A stretch of 64,000 nucleotides of DNA from Ceratodon purpureus (lineage: Eukaryota; Streptophyta; Bryopsida; Pseudoditrichales; Ditrichaceae): NCBI GenBank assembly GCA_014871385.1, contig CM026426.1, positions 87,852,886-87,916,885 on the forward strand. Reading direction: 5' to 3'. The position numbers were made by a program, and so were the translations under genes. Positions 33,190 to 44,036 of the stretch are shown one piece after another (the stretch's first letter is position 1; every line of letters starts with the position of its first letter). The notes beneath the pieces were generated by a model. The model saw only the letters and a list, made by a program, of their open reading frames with translations, had not been told where the DNA came from and made no database searches.

Positions 33190-35194
33190 TGAAAGGAGAG
33201 AAACGGACAGGGTATTATTCTTGCAGATTAGAGATTTAAGCTACACATCTCTAAACCATTACCCCCCGCGACCCTAGCAGCCATTGCTGAGCAACTCTAT
33301 TCTCTTCACCATGGTCAGTACGCTCCAACATGGCCAATCGCAATATAAGGAGGAGCAAGGTTGCAAAAAAATAGACACGATCAGATCACTAACCTCGCAA
33401 TGCTTCACTGTCAGCGGTGGAAGACGGTGCAGCTTGAAGCCCCTCTCGCCGCGCGTGACAATGCGCCTCTAGATTCTGCAGCCGAGAAACCTCCACCTCA
33501 CCCCACGCTCCCAGCCCTGCTGCTCCACCCCGCTTCTTCTGCTATAGCTCACCCTCCCCTCTCTCCGGCTCGCCTCGGTTCTTCTCCACTCCGCTCCTCA
33601 CGCTGCAGCTCCACGCCCGCTCCTCACTTCGCCAATGAGCTCCACGCCTGCTCCTCACTATTCGAGAGCTCCACCCCGCTCCTTGTGCTGTACCCCCCTC
33701 CCCTCGGGCTCCCGACCGTGCTGCTCCTCCCCACACCTTGCGCTGTAGCTCCCAACCGCAAGAACTTGCCTTCAGCTCCACGGCCGCTCCTCACGTGACC
33801 CTCAACGCGAGCTCCGTGTAATGCAGCTCCGCCCCGCTCTATCACCTTCCGTGACCCACCACAATGCTTGCGCTTCCGTTTCTTCTTGCCAGCAACGTTG
33901 CTGCTCTTCCTTCGTCCTCCTTGCTGTACCTCCCCGCAGCTGTCGACCCTGCTGCTGCTCCTCGCTCCCAACCTTGCTGTACCTCCCCGCAGCTCTCGAC
34001 CCTGCTGCTGCTCCTCGCTCCCGACCTTGCTGCTCCAAAACCGCTCACGACCCCCTTGCTCCACCTGCCGTTGAATCTCCACGGCCCTCCTCGACGGCTC
34101 GCTCCTCACGCTGCAGCTGCTTCGTGCAGTCGACCGCAACGGCCCCTTCCTTCAAAGTCGTTGCTGGCGGTACTCTTCGTCTCCTCACGCGATCCTCAAC
34201 GACCCAAAGGGGGTGCGTGACTGTACCGCCCTCTGAACATCCAACTTCCCCACGGCGCCCACAAAACTGCCAAGGTAATTGCAATCGCGAGGGCGCTTGC
34301 TGACAGCAAGAGGACGACTGAAGAAGACAGAGGAGCTGAAGAGGTGTTGGAGTCAACGGAGGGTGTCGTATGGGAACAAGGCAGGAAAAGAGAGAGGCCT
34401 TCGTGCCCGAGTCAACCACATGTGCGTCCTTGGAAACTAGGCCGGGTTTACTTCAAGAGGATATTGGAACGCTTTTAGGGGAGGTTTGGGGGGCTTAGAG
34501 GGAGTTGAGAGTCTCAAACAGAGTTTAATGAAGGGAGGTTGAGGAGTTGGTGCAAAGCTCTCATTTCTCCCTTAATTGCCACTCCATGCAAATGATTGCC
34601 ATGGCCTTAAACCACACATCCCCATTTGATGTGGGTACTTAGAAAATCGTCTTAGAAATTAAAATCTTAATTTGAGCGTGACCGGTACATATGATTACTA
34701 AGACCATTAATTGTGAAGATTAATAATTGCATGGACTAGGCACTTTAGTGAGCTATCCACAAAACAAGTTTAGGGGAGAAACATGGCCTAACTCATTCAA
34801 AAAAAACATTGTTGCCAGCCACATTCTACATAGCTCTAACATAATTACCAAAATACATTGCGGTCAAGTCACACACGGCCATTGCTCGCGTCGTCACTGT
34901 CCTCATTGCTGCCAGCGACCTCACTGTCAGTGGACTCCCCTTCTTCTCCATGGGTGCCTCTTTAATAATTATCGAGATTAACTTAGCAATGGATAAGCCA
35001 TTTTAGGGAATTGCTCGAAAAAATCCTCATTTTTTGATAAATCTATCCGTAAATGGCTATTCTAGAATGAAACCAAAAAACATGTTAAAGAAGAACCACT
35101 GTCTACTCCGATCAAAAAAATTAAAAAAAATAAAAAACTTGCTACATTATAGATGTCCATCCAATGAGTTTAGAACGCATAATTTGTACTCAAT
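33190..35194. other. Non-coding CG-rich then AT-rich spacer in the transposon
   Basis: 33430-34300 is C/T-rich with repeated CTCCACGCCCGCTCCTCAC-like words, and ORFs in it are low-complexity. 34560-35190 is AT-rich. Exact GCTGNCAGC words occur at 34299 (inside the near-perfect palindrome CTTGCTGACAGCAAG) and 34908. No gene is supported. Confidence 0.4.
33921..34026 (+). repeat. 53-bp tandem duplication
   Basis: Two adjacent 53-bp units (33921-33973 and 33974-34026) beginning TTGCTGTACCTCCCCGCAGC, differing at about two positions. A third partial unit follows. Confidence 0.9.
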
Positions 35195-36187
35195 TCATAC
35201 AGGCTCGTTGCCAGCGTCATCGCTGTCCACGTTGTTGCCAGCGTCGTCACCGTCAGTTGAGTTGCGTCCTTCCTCAAGATCCACATTGTTGCCCTCCTCC
35301 CCGGGGTCATCTTCGTTGGCAGATCCTCTTGCTTGATCATTGTTGGCTCCATCACCTCCAACGGTGTTATCACACACCCAAGCTTTGCCAACACGCCGTC
35401 GCCTTGACCGCCAATTCTCCAAAGCCCTGGCAGCATTTGATCGATGCCACTGTTCTCGCCTTCTACGTGTAGCCTCCATGCGGGCCTCATCGTCCGGGGT
35501 ATTTAGAACCCTGGTGCACTCTAATTTCTTCTTATACCGATGCTGTATATTTCGGTACCAATGTTGGAATTGTTGCAAAATAACACTGATGCGCTCTTTG
35601 CCACCACCGTGAGCTGTATGCGCTTGATTCGCTGCCTTCGCTTGATGATGGGATTTCTCCATACCCTGGCAACTCCATACGGCCAGACTACCGTATTCCT
35701 CCACAAACCAACTGCCATGCCTGACAATTACATGCTGTCAACAGCCACTCCAAGGTTAGTCCTGGATAGAGAATTGACAAAAGTGAGGTCAGCCATCAAC
35801 CCCTAATTCATCCCAAACCTCGTTCATATAACTCACCATGTAGTGCGACACATGCTCCTCTCCGAAGGCCTCCAAAAATGTTCTCCTCCACGTTTCTATC
35901 TTCCCTTTGAACTGGAGTCGTTGTTCTGCTGTCAGCTCCAAGCCGCTATAATATGGTAGAACCTCTTCAAAGGCTTGCCACATAGCAGCCCTTGCCCTAC
36001 GATGTGCACCGCCGCCACTATTATTGCTCTCTGCTTGACATATGTCTTTCCAGGCCTTGTCGTTTCCAGACCATACGCTTGGTTTAAATAGTCAGCTAGC
36101 AACAACCCCACTGAAAGATGGCTTCTGTGGCACATTCCCTGTGCTGCCACTCAGTTTCGGATCCTTTCTAATCTCCACATTGCCACC
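35195..36187 (-). pseudogene. Transposase-like gene, 3' part (split by LTR element)
   Basis: C-terminal portion of the gene whose first part is 49561-51656. After removing the LTR element and one GTGAG copy, the frame passes straight through the junction (…AIGAHGGNVEIRKDPK…). TGA codons interrupt it near 36085 and 35789. An intron-like gap near 35700-35800 ends in CTAAC...GCTGTTGACAG before HGSWFVEEYGSLAVWSCQG. The EYGSLAVWSCQGMEKSHHQ and HTAHGGGKERI segments are reminiscent of C-terminal ends of transposase-like proteins in animals and protists, but I cannot name the superfamily. An acidic Asn/Asp/Gly tail ends at 35195. Confidence 0.5.
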
Positions 36188-37125
36188 GTGAGTGTCGGAA
36201 CACGGAAACGCAACTAACATCCGGACAGTGCTCTAATTGAGCGTAAACTTCCGTACTGTCACTAGGTTCCGAGTATCGTCCAGGGATTCAATAGTGTTTC
36301 ACCAAGTAGTTACTTCTAATCGTTCCGAGCCTTACCACTGCTCGGATAGTGTCTTCGGAACGTAACTCCCGAACTATCTCCTTCTCTATTCTTCTCTCAT
36401 TAGGTGTTTCGTCCACAAACCCCAACGTCTCGGATCAGTTACCGTCTCACAACTGTCCTAGAGTACTCTGGCCAGCAGGTCACACAAACGATCCTCTCCG
36501 ATTCGTGGGACTACAACGACAAACCAATCCGGATCTGGGAGAACCAGGATCCGATTATCCCTAGGCGACCCGTACCACGTTCCGACTCCCCCTCTCACTA
36601 TGCACGGAACCTCTTCAGAAGTTCAGGGAGCCCGACCAAGTAGTTCTTGATCCGCTTCGACCCTAGCGACGGCTATTCCGTATGAGGTTGATTTGGGGAC
36701 GGAACAGTGAGGCTTCACTCCTACGACAATCCGCTAAATCTTTCCGCTCAATCCCATTTCCTTTCCGATTCGGGTCTCGTCGCAACTCCCATCACCTTCC
36801 TATCCGAGCTACAGCGGAACTCTCATATCCTTCCCGGATCATTCACACTTAGCGGGAAATCACGCACAGTACTTACGAAACACAAATACTTTACTGATAA
36901 GGAATATAGGGGGAAAACATGCAAAACGAAGACCCGGACCGCATCGCCTGCCCGGTTTAAGTAAGCAGGGGCTTCACAAAAGCGGCGGCGCCGGCAGTTC
37001 AATCAAAACCCTAATCCCTAACTACCTACCTAGAATTCTACTTTACGACTAGGACGGATCTCCCGATCCGGAATCTACTCCTATAAATCCGGAAAGTTAC
37101 GACAAGTGGCAGTGAGAGGAATCTA

Positions 37126-39321
37126 TCACTTCTTTGTCTTCTTGTGGCTCTCCTGCTCGCGATCCTTCGACCTGGTCACCCGCGGCTCTGATCCGCCCGC
37201 CCCTGCTGCTCGTGCCGCCTTGCGCCTAGCACTCCGTTCCTCCTTTGACTCCCTCTCCTGAGCCTCCAAAGACAACCGGGTAACGATCCGGGGCTTGGGA
37301 GAATTGGGCGATTTCGGAATCATATGTGCGGGAGGAGTTCCGGACGTCGGAGTCTGAGTTTCAGTTCCGGTGGTCCTGACCGGAGAGCTCCCATGCGTCT
37401 CTGAGTCGGACTCGGAAATCGTAATCGGCTCCTTCCTTTTCCGCAACCTCCGGAACTCACCGACAGTGTTCTGAGGGGAACCTGCTGCTGGCGTTCCGGT
37501 GGGAGTAGGCGTCACCGTTCCGGTCTTGGCTGTGGGTGAAGGGGTCAATCCCCCCTCCTGAGTTACTCGGGTCCGTCCGGGTGGTGAAATAGGTCGTCCC
37601 CATTCCGGTCCCGCTACCTCCCCTCGGTAATTCGCAATGATCACTTCATCTCCGAGTCGTGGAAGAACATCCGGCGGCACGGTCCGAGTCACCTGTTCCG
37701 AAACCGTCCTCTCCTCGATCCGCCTCTCGGTGACTGTCGTTCCGGTCACCTGCACCTGTCCGGTGGGGATCGCGCAGCTCTGCTGGACTGTACTGGTTCC
37801 GGGTGACACCGCCTGTGCTTGGACTTCTCGGATCGCCTCCGCAATCGTCCGATTTGTCATGGCGGCTTCTTCGGCCGTCATCTGTTCTGCTGCTTGGAGG
37901 TTACTCCCTATCGGGGTTCGGAACCCCACTCCGCGAGATTCTCCTACCACGGCACGGGAGGGCGATCCGGGGAGCGGAAGACCCCGGTCAGCGCCTACGA
38001 GACTGGGACTTCCGGTGCTCGGATTGAGCAGCTGCCGGACCTTCTTCAGGATCATGTTCATCGAATGCTCGCACTTGGAGAGGATCTTGATAATCTTCTG
38101 CTTGTCCTCGAAATCAGCCGGCTGCACTACGTTCTCATCGAACAGCCGGGCCTTGTTGATTACCGCTCCGGAACTTCCCACCAACTTCCGAAGCTCCCCC
38201 AAAGTCTCCTCCTGCTCGGCGTGGAACTTACGGATCTCGTCACTCTTCGCCGCCAGCTCCTTCGTCAACTCCTGCAACTGAAGCTCCAGCCGCTTCTTCT
38301 CACTCCGGAGAGTTGGGGCATCCTTCAACAACTCCACTTCTCGGATCACCTCTTCCGGTAAGCACCCTCCCAGCGCTGTACAGACCCTCCGGAACAGGGT
38401 TTCGATCCGATCATAAGAAGCTTGAGCCCGGTGAGTCTCCTCCCGAATTCCCCGAAACAGGTCCACCGGAAATCCCCGATCGGAACTGACCTCTCTCCGT
38501 TCCGGATCTCCCCGGGCCGTAGACGGTTCCGCGTGTCGTGACGCGGGCTGCTCCGATCTCGATCTGGACTGAGCCCTAGCAGCGCCAGGGTTCGGAACTT
38601 CCCTCGTATCGTCCTCATCCTCCGAGTCCGTTGTATCAGAGGGCTCACCTCGCGGATCGGGTTCCATTCCGGGCGGAATCTCCGAGAAGTTGAGGCAGTT
38701 CTTCGCGTGCGTATACGTCTCGTCCTCCTTATCGGTCAGCAAGTCATTCGCATGGTAAAGGTGAAAGAGGTAAGGGGAGAGTGGGGTCGGCTTCTTTCCG
38801 ATCGTCGGAACCATCTTCTGCACCACTTCCGCCATGAGTGCAGCCCAATTTACCGGACGTTCTCCTGTATACGCTCCGAGGATGGTATTCCCGACCGTAA
38901 TGGTAACTTGTGCCGGTTTCTGCGGATATAGGATCGGGACGAGGAAAGCTAAGACCTGCCTCTGCCTCCTATCCTTGCAGGCGTCTATCTCGTATCCATT
39001 GTTCCTATGGATCTTCCCGTGGAACCTATCCTGCACGTACTGATCCGTCCGGGTCGCCCAAAGGAGTCCCTTCTGCTCGAAACCGTAAGCTTCCGCCCAC
39101 TGTTCCGCATTCCACAGCGTGGGCTTGCCTCGGATCGTTTTATCCCACCGGTTGTCCGGACCTTCCAGGACCTCCCTCACCATCACCTCACTCTTCAGTA
39201 ACCACGGCCGTGCCAACAATCCCTCACACCTCATCCGAGTGAGGTCGGTGATCAGTTCCTCCATATCCGATTCCTTCACTGGAGTTCCGGGGCTAAGGAC
39301 GCAACACTGAACGCGTGCCAT
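37126..39321 (-). CDS. 731-aa LTR-borne ORF, copy in 3' LTR
   Basis: Intact ORF starting at ATG 39321, about 150 bp after the TATA box. The N-terminal 220 residues look globular (RWDKTIRGKPTLWNAEQWAE, NWAALMAEVVQKMVPTIGKK, PLSPYLFHLYHANDL) and are loosely reminiscent of the extra ORF1 proteins of plant Tat/Ogre-type elements. An acidic DSEDEDD stretch and Arg/Ser-rich linker follow, then a coiled coil at about residues 330-400 (EKKRLELQLQELTKELAAKS) and a Ser/Thr/Pro-rich part. The tail is strongly basic (RSARRKAARAAG, ending HKKTKK). It has no protease, RT or envelope features. It differs from the other copy by Glu versus Ala in ERESK(E/A)ERSARR. Function unknown; nucleic-acid binding is plausible from the basic tail. 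Confidence 0.8.
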   Translation of the reverse strand: MARVQCCVLSPGTPVKESDMEELITDLTRMRCEGLLARPWLLKSEVMVREVLEGPDNRWDKTIRGKPTLWNAEQWAEAYGFEQKGLLWATRTDQYVQDRFHGKIHRNNGYEIDACKDRRQRQVLAFLVPILYPQKPAQVTITVGNTILGAYTGERPVNWAALMAEVVQKMVPTIGKKPTPLSPYLFHLYHANDLLTDKEDETYTHAKNCLNFSEIPPGMEPDPRGEPSDTTDSEDEDDTREVPNPGAARAQSRSRSEQPASRHAEPSTARGDPERREVSSDRGFPVDLFRGIREETHRAQASYDRIETLFRRVCTALGGCLPEEVIREVELLKDAPTLRSEKKRLELQLQELTKELAAKSDEIRKFHAEQEETLGELRKLVGSSGAVINKARLFDENVVQPADFEDKQKIIKILSKCEHSMNMILKKVRQLLNPSTGSPSLVGADRGLPLPGSPSRAVVGESRGVGFRTPIGSNLQAAEQMTAEEAAMTNRTIAEAIREVQAQAVSPGTSTVQQSCAIPTGQVQVTGTTVTERRIEERTVSEQVTRTVPPDVLPRLGDEVIIANYRGEVAGPEWGRPISPPGRTRVTQEGGLTPSPTAKTGTVTPTPTGTPAAGSPQNTVGEFRRLRKRKEPITISESDSETHGSSPVRTTGTETQTPTSGTPPAHMIPKSPNSPKPRIVTRLSLEAQERESKEERSARRKAARAAGAGGSEPRVTRSKDREQESHKKTKK

Positions 39322-39474
39322 CTCTACTCCTCACTTCTCTCCCTCTACGATCCGACAGCAAGAAACCCGGCAATCCAACTGCCGGTGAATCGGAAAAGAC
39401 AAGGACACCTCACCGCTCTTTCACTCTCTACTCCCAGTTCGCAAAAAGGAACTCCAAACCCTAACACCCTCGCT

Positions 39475-39480
39475 TATATA
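39475..39480 (-). promoter_or_regulatory. TATA box in 3' LTR
   Basis: On the minus strand GGGTATATAAGCGAGG, about 150 bp before the ATG of the LTR-borne ORF and 365 bp into the LTR. It is a likely U3 promoter. Confidence 0.7.
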
Positions 39481-39845
39481 CCCCCGGCATAATAAACGCT
39501 GTGGCGGCCCGTAATTGCAGCCGCCAACGTACCGGGGTAAACGCCTATCCGAGTCATGATGACTTCCGCGTCGCTTCGGATCCTTGACGCGGTTACAGTA
39601 ACGGTCAGTACTCGGATCGTCCACCCGTTCCGTATCTTATCTTCCGAGTTTCCGGGATCCAGGTTCCGGGGACACTTCCTACGTTAACTGTTTTAACGTT
39701 TCTGGAGTATCCGATTTGCGTTAACTACTAATGCTGCTAGTGTCTGGCCAGTTTTTACCTAATTAACCAAAAAAATGAAGAATAAATGAAATACTTACGC
39801 CGGCTGGGGCCTTTCCGGTTTATTCTGAGTTTCTCGGATCCCACA

Positions 39846-39858
39846 TTACCCCATTTTC
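39846..39858 (-). other. Polypurine-type tract next to 3' LTR
   Basis: On the minus strand GAAAATGGGGTAA lies immediately before the 3' LTR TG, at the position expected for plus-strand priming. The purine run is short. Confidence 0.5.
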
Positions 39859-39881
39859 AAATGTGAGAGTCCCCGCGAACA

Positions 39882-42800
39882 CTATTCTTCTTCCTCCCCT
39901 TCCGGGCTTTCGCTTCCTTCGGTGTCTGTGAACTCCTCAGGGTTGTAATTCTTCACTCGGGATCCGTTCACCCGGGTTTCGAAGCTATTTCCCTGGAGGT
40001 CCGCCAGTTGTAATGATCCGTTTTCAAAGATCCGCGTAACCCGGTAAGGTCCCATCCATCTCGTATGTAACTTTCCCGGAAACTTTTGGTGCCGATTATC
40101 GTATAAGAGCACCAAGCCTCCTTCTACCACCTTATTGTCCTTAGGAATTTTCTTGTCGTAGGTCTCCTTACGCTTTGCCTGGACATCTACAGCCTGCTGT
40201 AGAGCGCCTCTCCTGACTTCTTCCAGATCCTGTAGTGCCACGATCCGGTACCCCGGATCCTCGACTCTCGTCCCGTGACGGGCAGCCATAACCCGTAAGG
40301 TTTCTACCTCCAACTCCACTCCGTGAACTGCGGATTGTCCAAAAACTAGGAAGAACGGACTCTTACCCATGGTTTTCTTCTCACTGGTATTGTAGGCGTG
40401 TACAGCTGAAGGGAGCTTCCGATCCCAATCCGTCTTATGAGCCGAGACCATCTTGTTCAGAATCTTTCCGACGATGCCATTGGCTCGTTCCGTCAGCCCA
40501 TTCGCTTTCGGATTATAAGGGGTCGTCTTCCGGTGCTTGATGAGATACCGTTCCGTGATATTGATGATGACATCGTTCAGGAAATGTTTTCCCCGGTCAC
40601 TTACCAGCTCTAACGGATGTCCAAATCTCATCATTATTTCTTCAAAGAGAAATGTGGCTGCGGCTGCGGCGTCATTCTTCACCGTTGCTCTTGCCTCTAC
40701 CCATCTGGTCGCATAATCCGTAGCCAGGATAATGTATCTCCTCTTCCGGGCTGTGACCGGATTGATCGGTCCGATAAAGTCTATCCCCCATTTTTCAAAC
40801 GGAGCCAAGGGAATAATGGGAGTGAGGGGCCAGTGGTTTCGGAACGAGGGTGCCCCGGTTCTTTGACACTGGTCACACTGCCCTACGAATTCCTTCACGT
40901 CTCGGGAGAGGTACGGCCACCAATATCCGGCTGATCGGATTCGCTTGATGGTTGTATCCGAGGCGAAATGGCCGCCCGAGGGTCCGGCGTGTAAGGCCCT
41001 CATGACCTGCCTTCTTTCGGATTCCTCGAGGCACCTCCGTAATACATCATCCGGTCCCATCCGGAAAAGTACTCCTCGGATCAGTGTGAAAGGAGCTACT
41101 GTATTCTGAAATACCATCTTCTCCTCCCGCGTAAATCCCTCCGGGTACCTCCGTTGTGTTAAATACTGGATAATCTCTGAATAATCGGAGTTCTCCGTTC
41201 CGGAAATGTGAAATACCTCCGCCTCTTCCGGAAACTCATCCGGGAACGTGGCGGTGATGTCCGAGACTGCTTCCGGGCCTCGCATCCTTGACAGGTAGTC
41301 AGCGTTGGCATTGGCCTTACCCGGTTTCACTACTACCTCGTAGTTGAATTCCTGGAGCAGCAAGATCCATCGTGCAATACGCCCTGAGAGATCCGGTTTG
41401 TTCACCAAATACTTCAGGGAGTCATGATCCGTATGGAACACGATCTTGTATCCGAGAAGGTAGTGTCGGAACTTCTTGCAGGCGTAAACTACCGCCAAGG
41501 CTTCCCGTTCAGTGGTAGTATATTTCCGTTCCGCAAGGCTCATCTGCCTGCTAGCATAATAGATCGGGTGCTCCTTCCGATCCTCCCCTTGCTGCCACAG
41601 AATCGCCCCTAGGCACCACCCGGAAGCGTCGATTGTCACATGGAATTCCTTCGACCAATCCGGTGCTGATAGGATCGGAGCGGTGGTCAGGGCCTTCTTC
41701 AGTTCCTCGAACGCTTGCTGTCTCCGTTCCGTCCACAAAAACTCTTCTTCCTTCTTCAACAGTTCCGTTAATGGGGCTGCCAATTTGGCATACGCAATAA
41801 TAAACCTCCGGTAGTATCCGACGCATCCTAGGAATCCTCGGACCTCTCGGACGTTGGTGGGAGACACTAGAATAAGGATAGCTCGTACCTTATCCGAATC
41901 GACTTCCAACCCGTTCCGACTTACGATGTGCCCGAGAAGAATTCCGGAAATCATCCCCATAAAACATTTTCCGGGGTGTAATTTCAGTCCGGTTTCCCTG
42001 CACCTCTGGAAGGTCCTTCGGAGGTACTCGAGATGTTCCTTCCACTTACTGAACACCGCGAAGTCATCGATGAAGACTTCTAGAAAATGCCTCAAGAAAT
42101 CTCGGAAAATATCCACCATCAGCCTTTGGAATGTTCCGGGAGCGTTACACAGTCCGAAGGGCATTCTGTTGAAGGCGAACGTCCCCCATTCCGTGGTGAA
42201 GGTCGTCTTCAGCTGATCTTCTTCCCGGATCGACACCTGGTTGTAACCGGAAAATCCATCAAGAAAGCTGTAGCACTCCTGCCCTGCCACGTGGTCGAGG
42301 ATAATGTCCGTAAAAGGTAACGGAAAGTAATCCTTCTTTGTGGCCGCATTCAGTTTCCGGAAATCTTGACAAACTCGGATCTTGACTTTCCCATCCGAGC
42401 CAACCTTCTTCGGAACGACGACTATGGGCGATACCCACTCGGAATTATTTACTGGATAAATGAATCCGGCTTTCAGGAGGCTATCGATCTCTTCCTTCAC
42501 CATCAGAGAATACTTCGGATTGAGCCTGTACTGGCGTTGTCTGACCGGAACTGATCCGTCAACCAAGTCTATATGATGTTGGCCGAGTTCCGGAGGTATT
42601 CCCTTGAGGTCGGATGGTGACCAAGCGAATACGTCTAAATATTCCTTTAGTAAATCCACATACTCCTTTCTCTGTTCCTTGCTCATGCTTCGCCCTAGCA
42701 GAAATGTCTTTCCGGGGGCTACTTCCACCTTCTCATAGTCGGACGGTTTCACAACGTTCTTGACTCGCTCCGATTCCTGTTCCTCTCCCTGATCCGTCCA

Positions 42801-44033
42801 TGCGCTCCACACCCGGACAGGGGTGTCCGGATCGAGACCCATGGCGGGCAGGTTTCCCTCCTCGACCTGTTGTCGGAACCATTCGGCTGAGAGTGGAACA
42901 CTTCCTTCTCCGAGAGAGCGATCCTCCGGTACCGGGAATTTCACGTGCTCCGATGATGGTTGGGGTTGCTCACTGATCGGATTATGAAATCGGAAGTCAT
43001 CCTCGGTAACTTCCGAGAACTGGTTCACGAAATAACTAAATACTTCGTCATCCTCCTCTTCCGGGTCGGACCAATCAGAAGTATACCCATCCGAGCCACT
43101 GGTTTCCCCTAGATATCCATCCATCTTCCACGGAATCCGCTGATTGGTTTTTCCGAGTACGAACTCCTTGGCTCCCCAATCAACGAGGACTCGTGCCATG
43201 TATAGCCAGGGTCTTCCCAACAACATCGGAAAGGGACGGCCCGTACTAACTCGGATTATCACGTAATTCAAGAGGTATGTTACCTCTCCGATCGTGGTCG
43301 GAACCTGGGACAACCTTCCCACGGGTTTAACTCTAGATTGATCCGCCATTCGTAACACCTGATCGGTGGATTCGAACGAGGTGTATCCGAGTTCAAAGGC
43401 CGTATCTTCCAGCATCAGGTTCACACCGGATCCTCCATCTACCGGAACTTTCGGTATAGCACATCCTTCTATTAGCACCGTCAGTTCCGGGGCTCCGTGA
43501 TCCTCAACCTGTAAGAAGTTAGTAGCTACAGACGGAAGCTTCACCCCTCGGCGCCTCCGCTTCGTCCATGCCTCTCGGATTACCTTCTGGTAATTCACAT
43601 TGTCATGGAGCAACTGTCCAATCGTGACATTTGCCTTGAGGGATTTGATGTCCCCCAGAATGTCATACTCGTCCACTCTGGGATCGGAAGGAATAACCAC
43701 CGGAACGTCATCAAACCGGACCGAAGGCTTGGTGATCTTCCGGGAAAGGGGATCCGTGAGTTCTTTCCGAACTTCCTCACTGATATCTTCCGGGAGGTTC
43801 CCTCCTTCCACCCCATTTTCCGCTCCTGGACGGTCATTTTCTTCTGGTAAAGCTCTGGTTACCGTAGAGGGTTCGGATCCTGAATCCGAATCCACTCTCC
43901 TGGATCTTACCCTCCTCCTGGTCTTCCGGGATTTCGGAAGCTCCGGTTCCTGGGCACGCTCTCTAGCGGAACTACGGGTTGATACTCTGTGTACTGGTAC
44001 TTCCGCGCCCTCCTGTAGTTCCGTCACGAACCG
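39882..44033 (-). CDS. pol: Pol polyprotein (PR-RT-RNaseH-IN), Ty3/Gypsy
   Basis: About 1383 codons in the same frame as gag, immediately after gag's UGA stop and without an ATG of its own nearby, so expression by stop readthrough is likely. Residue numbers run from the GTG at 44027. A retropepsin-like motif VPVDGGSGVNLM is near 197. RT runs about 490-690 with SFLDGFSGYNQ (Asp 590) and FIDDFAVFS (654-657). RNase H starts near 797 (TIDASGWCLGAI) with HTDHDSLKYL. The integrase zinc finger is H1013, H1020, C1051, C1054. The integrase core is D in GIDFIGP (1083), D in SDRGKHF (1144) and E in TERANG (1180). The C-terminal part has the GPYRVTRIFENGSLQL fold common in Gypsy integrases and no chromodomain. 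No stops or frameshifts: it appears intact. Confidence 0.93.
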   Translation of the reverse strand, partial: RFVTELQEGAEVPVHRVSTRSSARERAQEPELPKSRKTRRRVRSRRVDSDSGSEPSTVTRALPEENDRPGAENGVEGGNLPEDISEEVRKELTDPLSRKITKPSVRFDDVPVVIPSDPRVDEYDILGDIKSLKANVTIGQLLHDNVNYQKVIREAWTKRRRRGVKLPSVATNFLQVEDHGAPELTVLIEGCAIPKVPVDGGSGVNLMLEDTAFELGYTSFESTDQVLRMADQSRVKPVGRLSQVPTTIGEVTYLLNYVIIRVSTGRPFPMLLGRPWLYMARVLVDWGAKEFVLGKTNQRIPWKMDGYLGETSGSDGYTSDWSDPEEEDDEVFSYFVNQFSEVTEDDFRFHNPISEQPQPSSEHVKFPVPEDRSLGEGSVPLSAEWFRQQVEEGNLPAMGLDPDTPVRVWSAWTDQGEEQESERVKNVVKPSDYEKVEVAPGKTFLLGRSMSKEQRKEYVDLLKEYLDVFAWSPSDLKGIPPELGQHHIDLVDGSVPVRQRQYRLNPKYSLMVKEEIDSLLKAGFIYPVNNSEWVSPIVVVPKKVGSDGKVKIRVCQDFRKLNAATKKDYFPLPFTDIILDHVAGQECYSFLDGFSGYNQVSIREEDQLKTTFTTEWGTFAFNRMPFGLCNAPGTFQRLMVDIFRDFLRHFLEVFIDDFAVFSKWKEHLEYLRRTFQRCRETGLKLHPGKCFMGMISGILLGHIVSRNGLEVDSDKVRAILILVSPTNVREVRGFLGCVGYYRRFIIAYAKLAAPLTELLKKEEEFLWTERRQQAFEELKKALTTAPILSAPDWSKEFHVTIDASGWCLGAILWQQGEDRKEHPIYYASRQMSLAERKYTTTEREALAVVYACKKFRHYLLGYKIVFHTDHDSLKYLVNKPDLSGRIARWILLLQEFNYEVVVKPGKANANADYLSRMRGPEAVSDITATFPDEFPEEAEVFHISGTENSDYSEIIQYLTQRRYPEGFTREEKMVFQNTVAPFTLIRGVLFRMGPDDVLRRCLEESERRQVMRALHAGPSGGHFASDTTIKRIRSAGYWWPYLSRDVKEFVGQCDQCQRTGAPSFRNHWPLTPIIPLAPFEKWGIDFIGPINPVTARKRRYIILATDYATRWVEARATVKNDAAAAATFLFEEIMMRFGHPLELVSDRGKHFLNDVIINITERYLIKHRKTTPYNPKANGLTERANGIVGKILNKMVSAHKTDWDRKLPSAVHAYNTSEKKTMGKSPFFLVFGQSAVHGVELEVETLRVMAARHGTRVEDPGYRIVALQDLEEVRRGALQQAVDVQAKRKETYDKKIPKDNKVVEGGLVLLYDNRHQKFPGKLHTRWMGPYRVTRIFENGSLQLADLQGNSFETRVNGSRVKNYNPEEFTDTEGSESPEGEEEE

Positions 44034-44036
44034 TCA
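44034..44036 (-). promoter_or_regulatory. Putative UGA-CGG stop-codon readthrough site between gag and pol
   Basis: Gag and pol share one frame and are separated by a single UGA followed directly by CGG, the nucleotide context of several known readthrough signals. A downstream RNA structure would be expected, but I did not fold the region. Confidence 0.65.

Larger units (their letters stand above)
36193..39845 (-). repeat. 3' LTR (3653 bp) containing an ORF
   Basis: Downstream LTR in element orientation. It is identical to 45903-49555 except for one substitution I could find. It is unusually long because it includes a 731-codon reading frame. Confidence 0.93.

Noticed and set aside
37637..38361. 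214-aa and 180-aa plus-strand ORFs in the LTR (and copies at 47347-48071)
   Set aside because: Antisense shadows of the 731-codon ORF. Their duplication only reflects the two LTRs.
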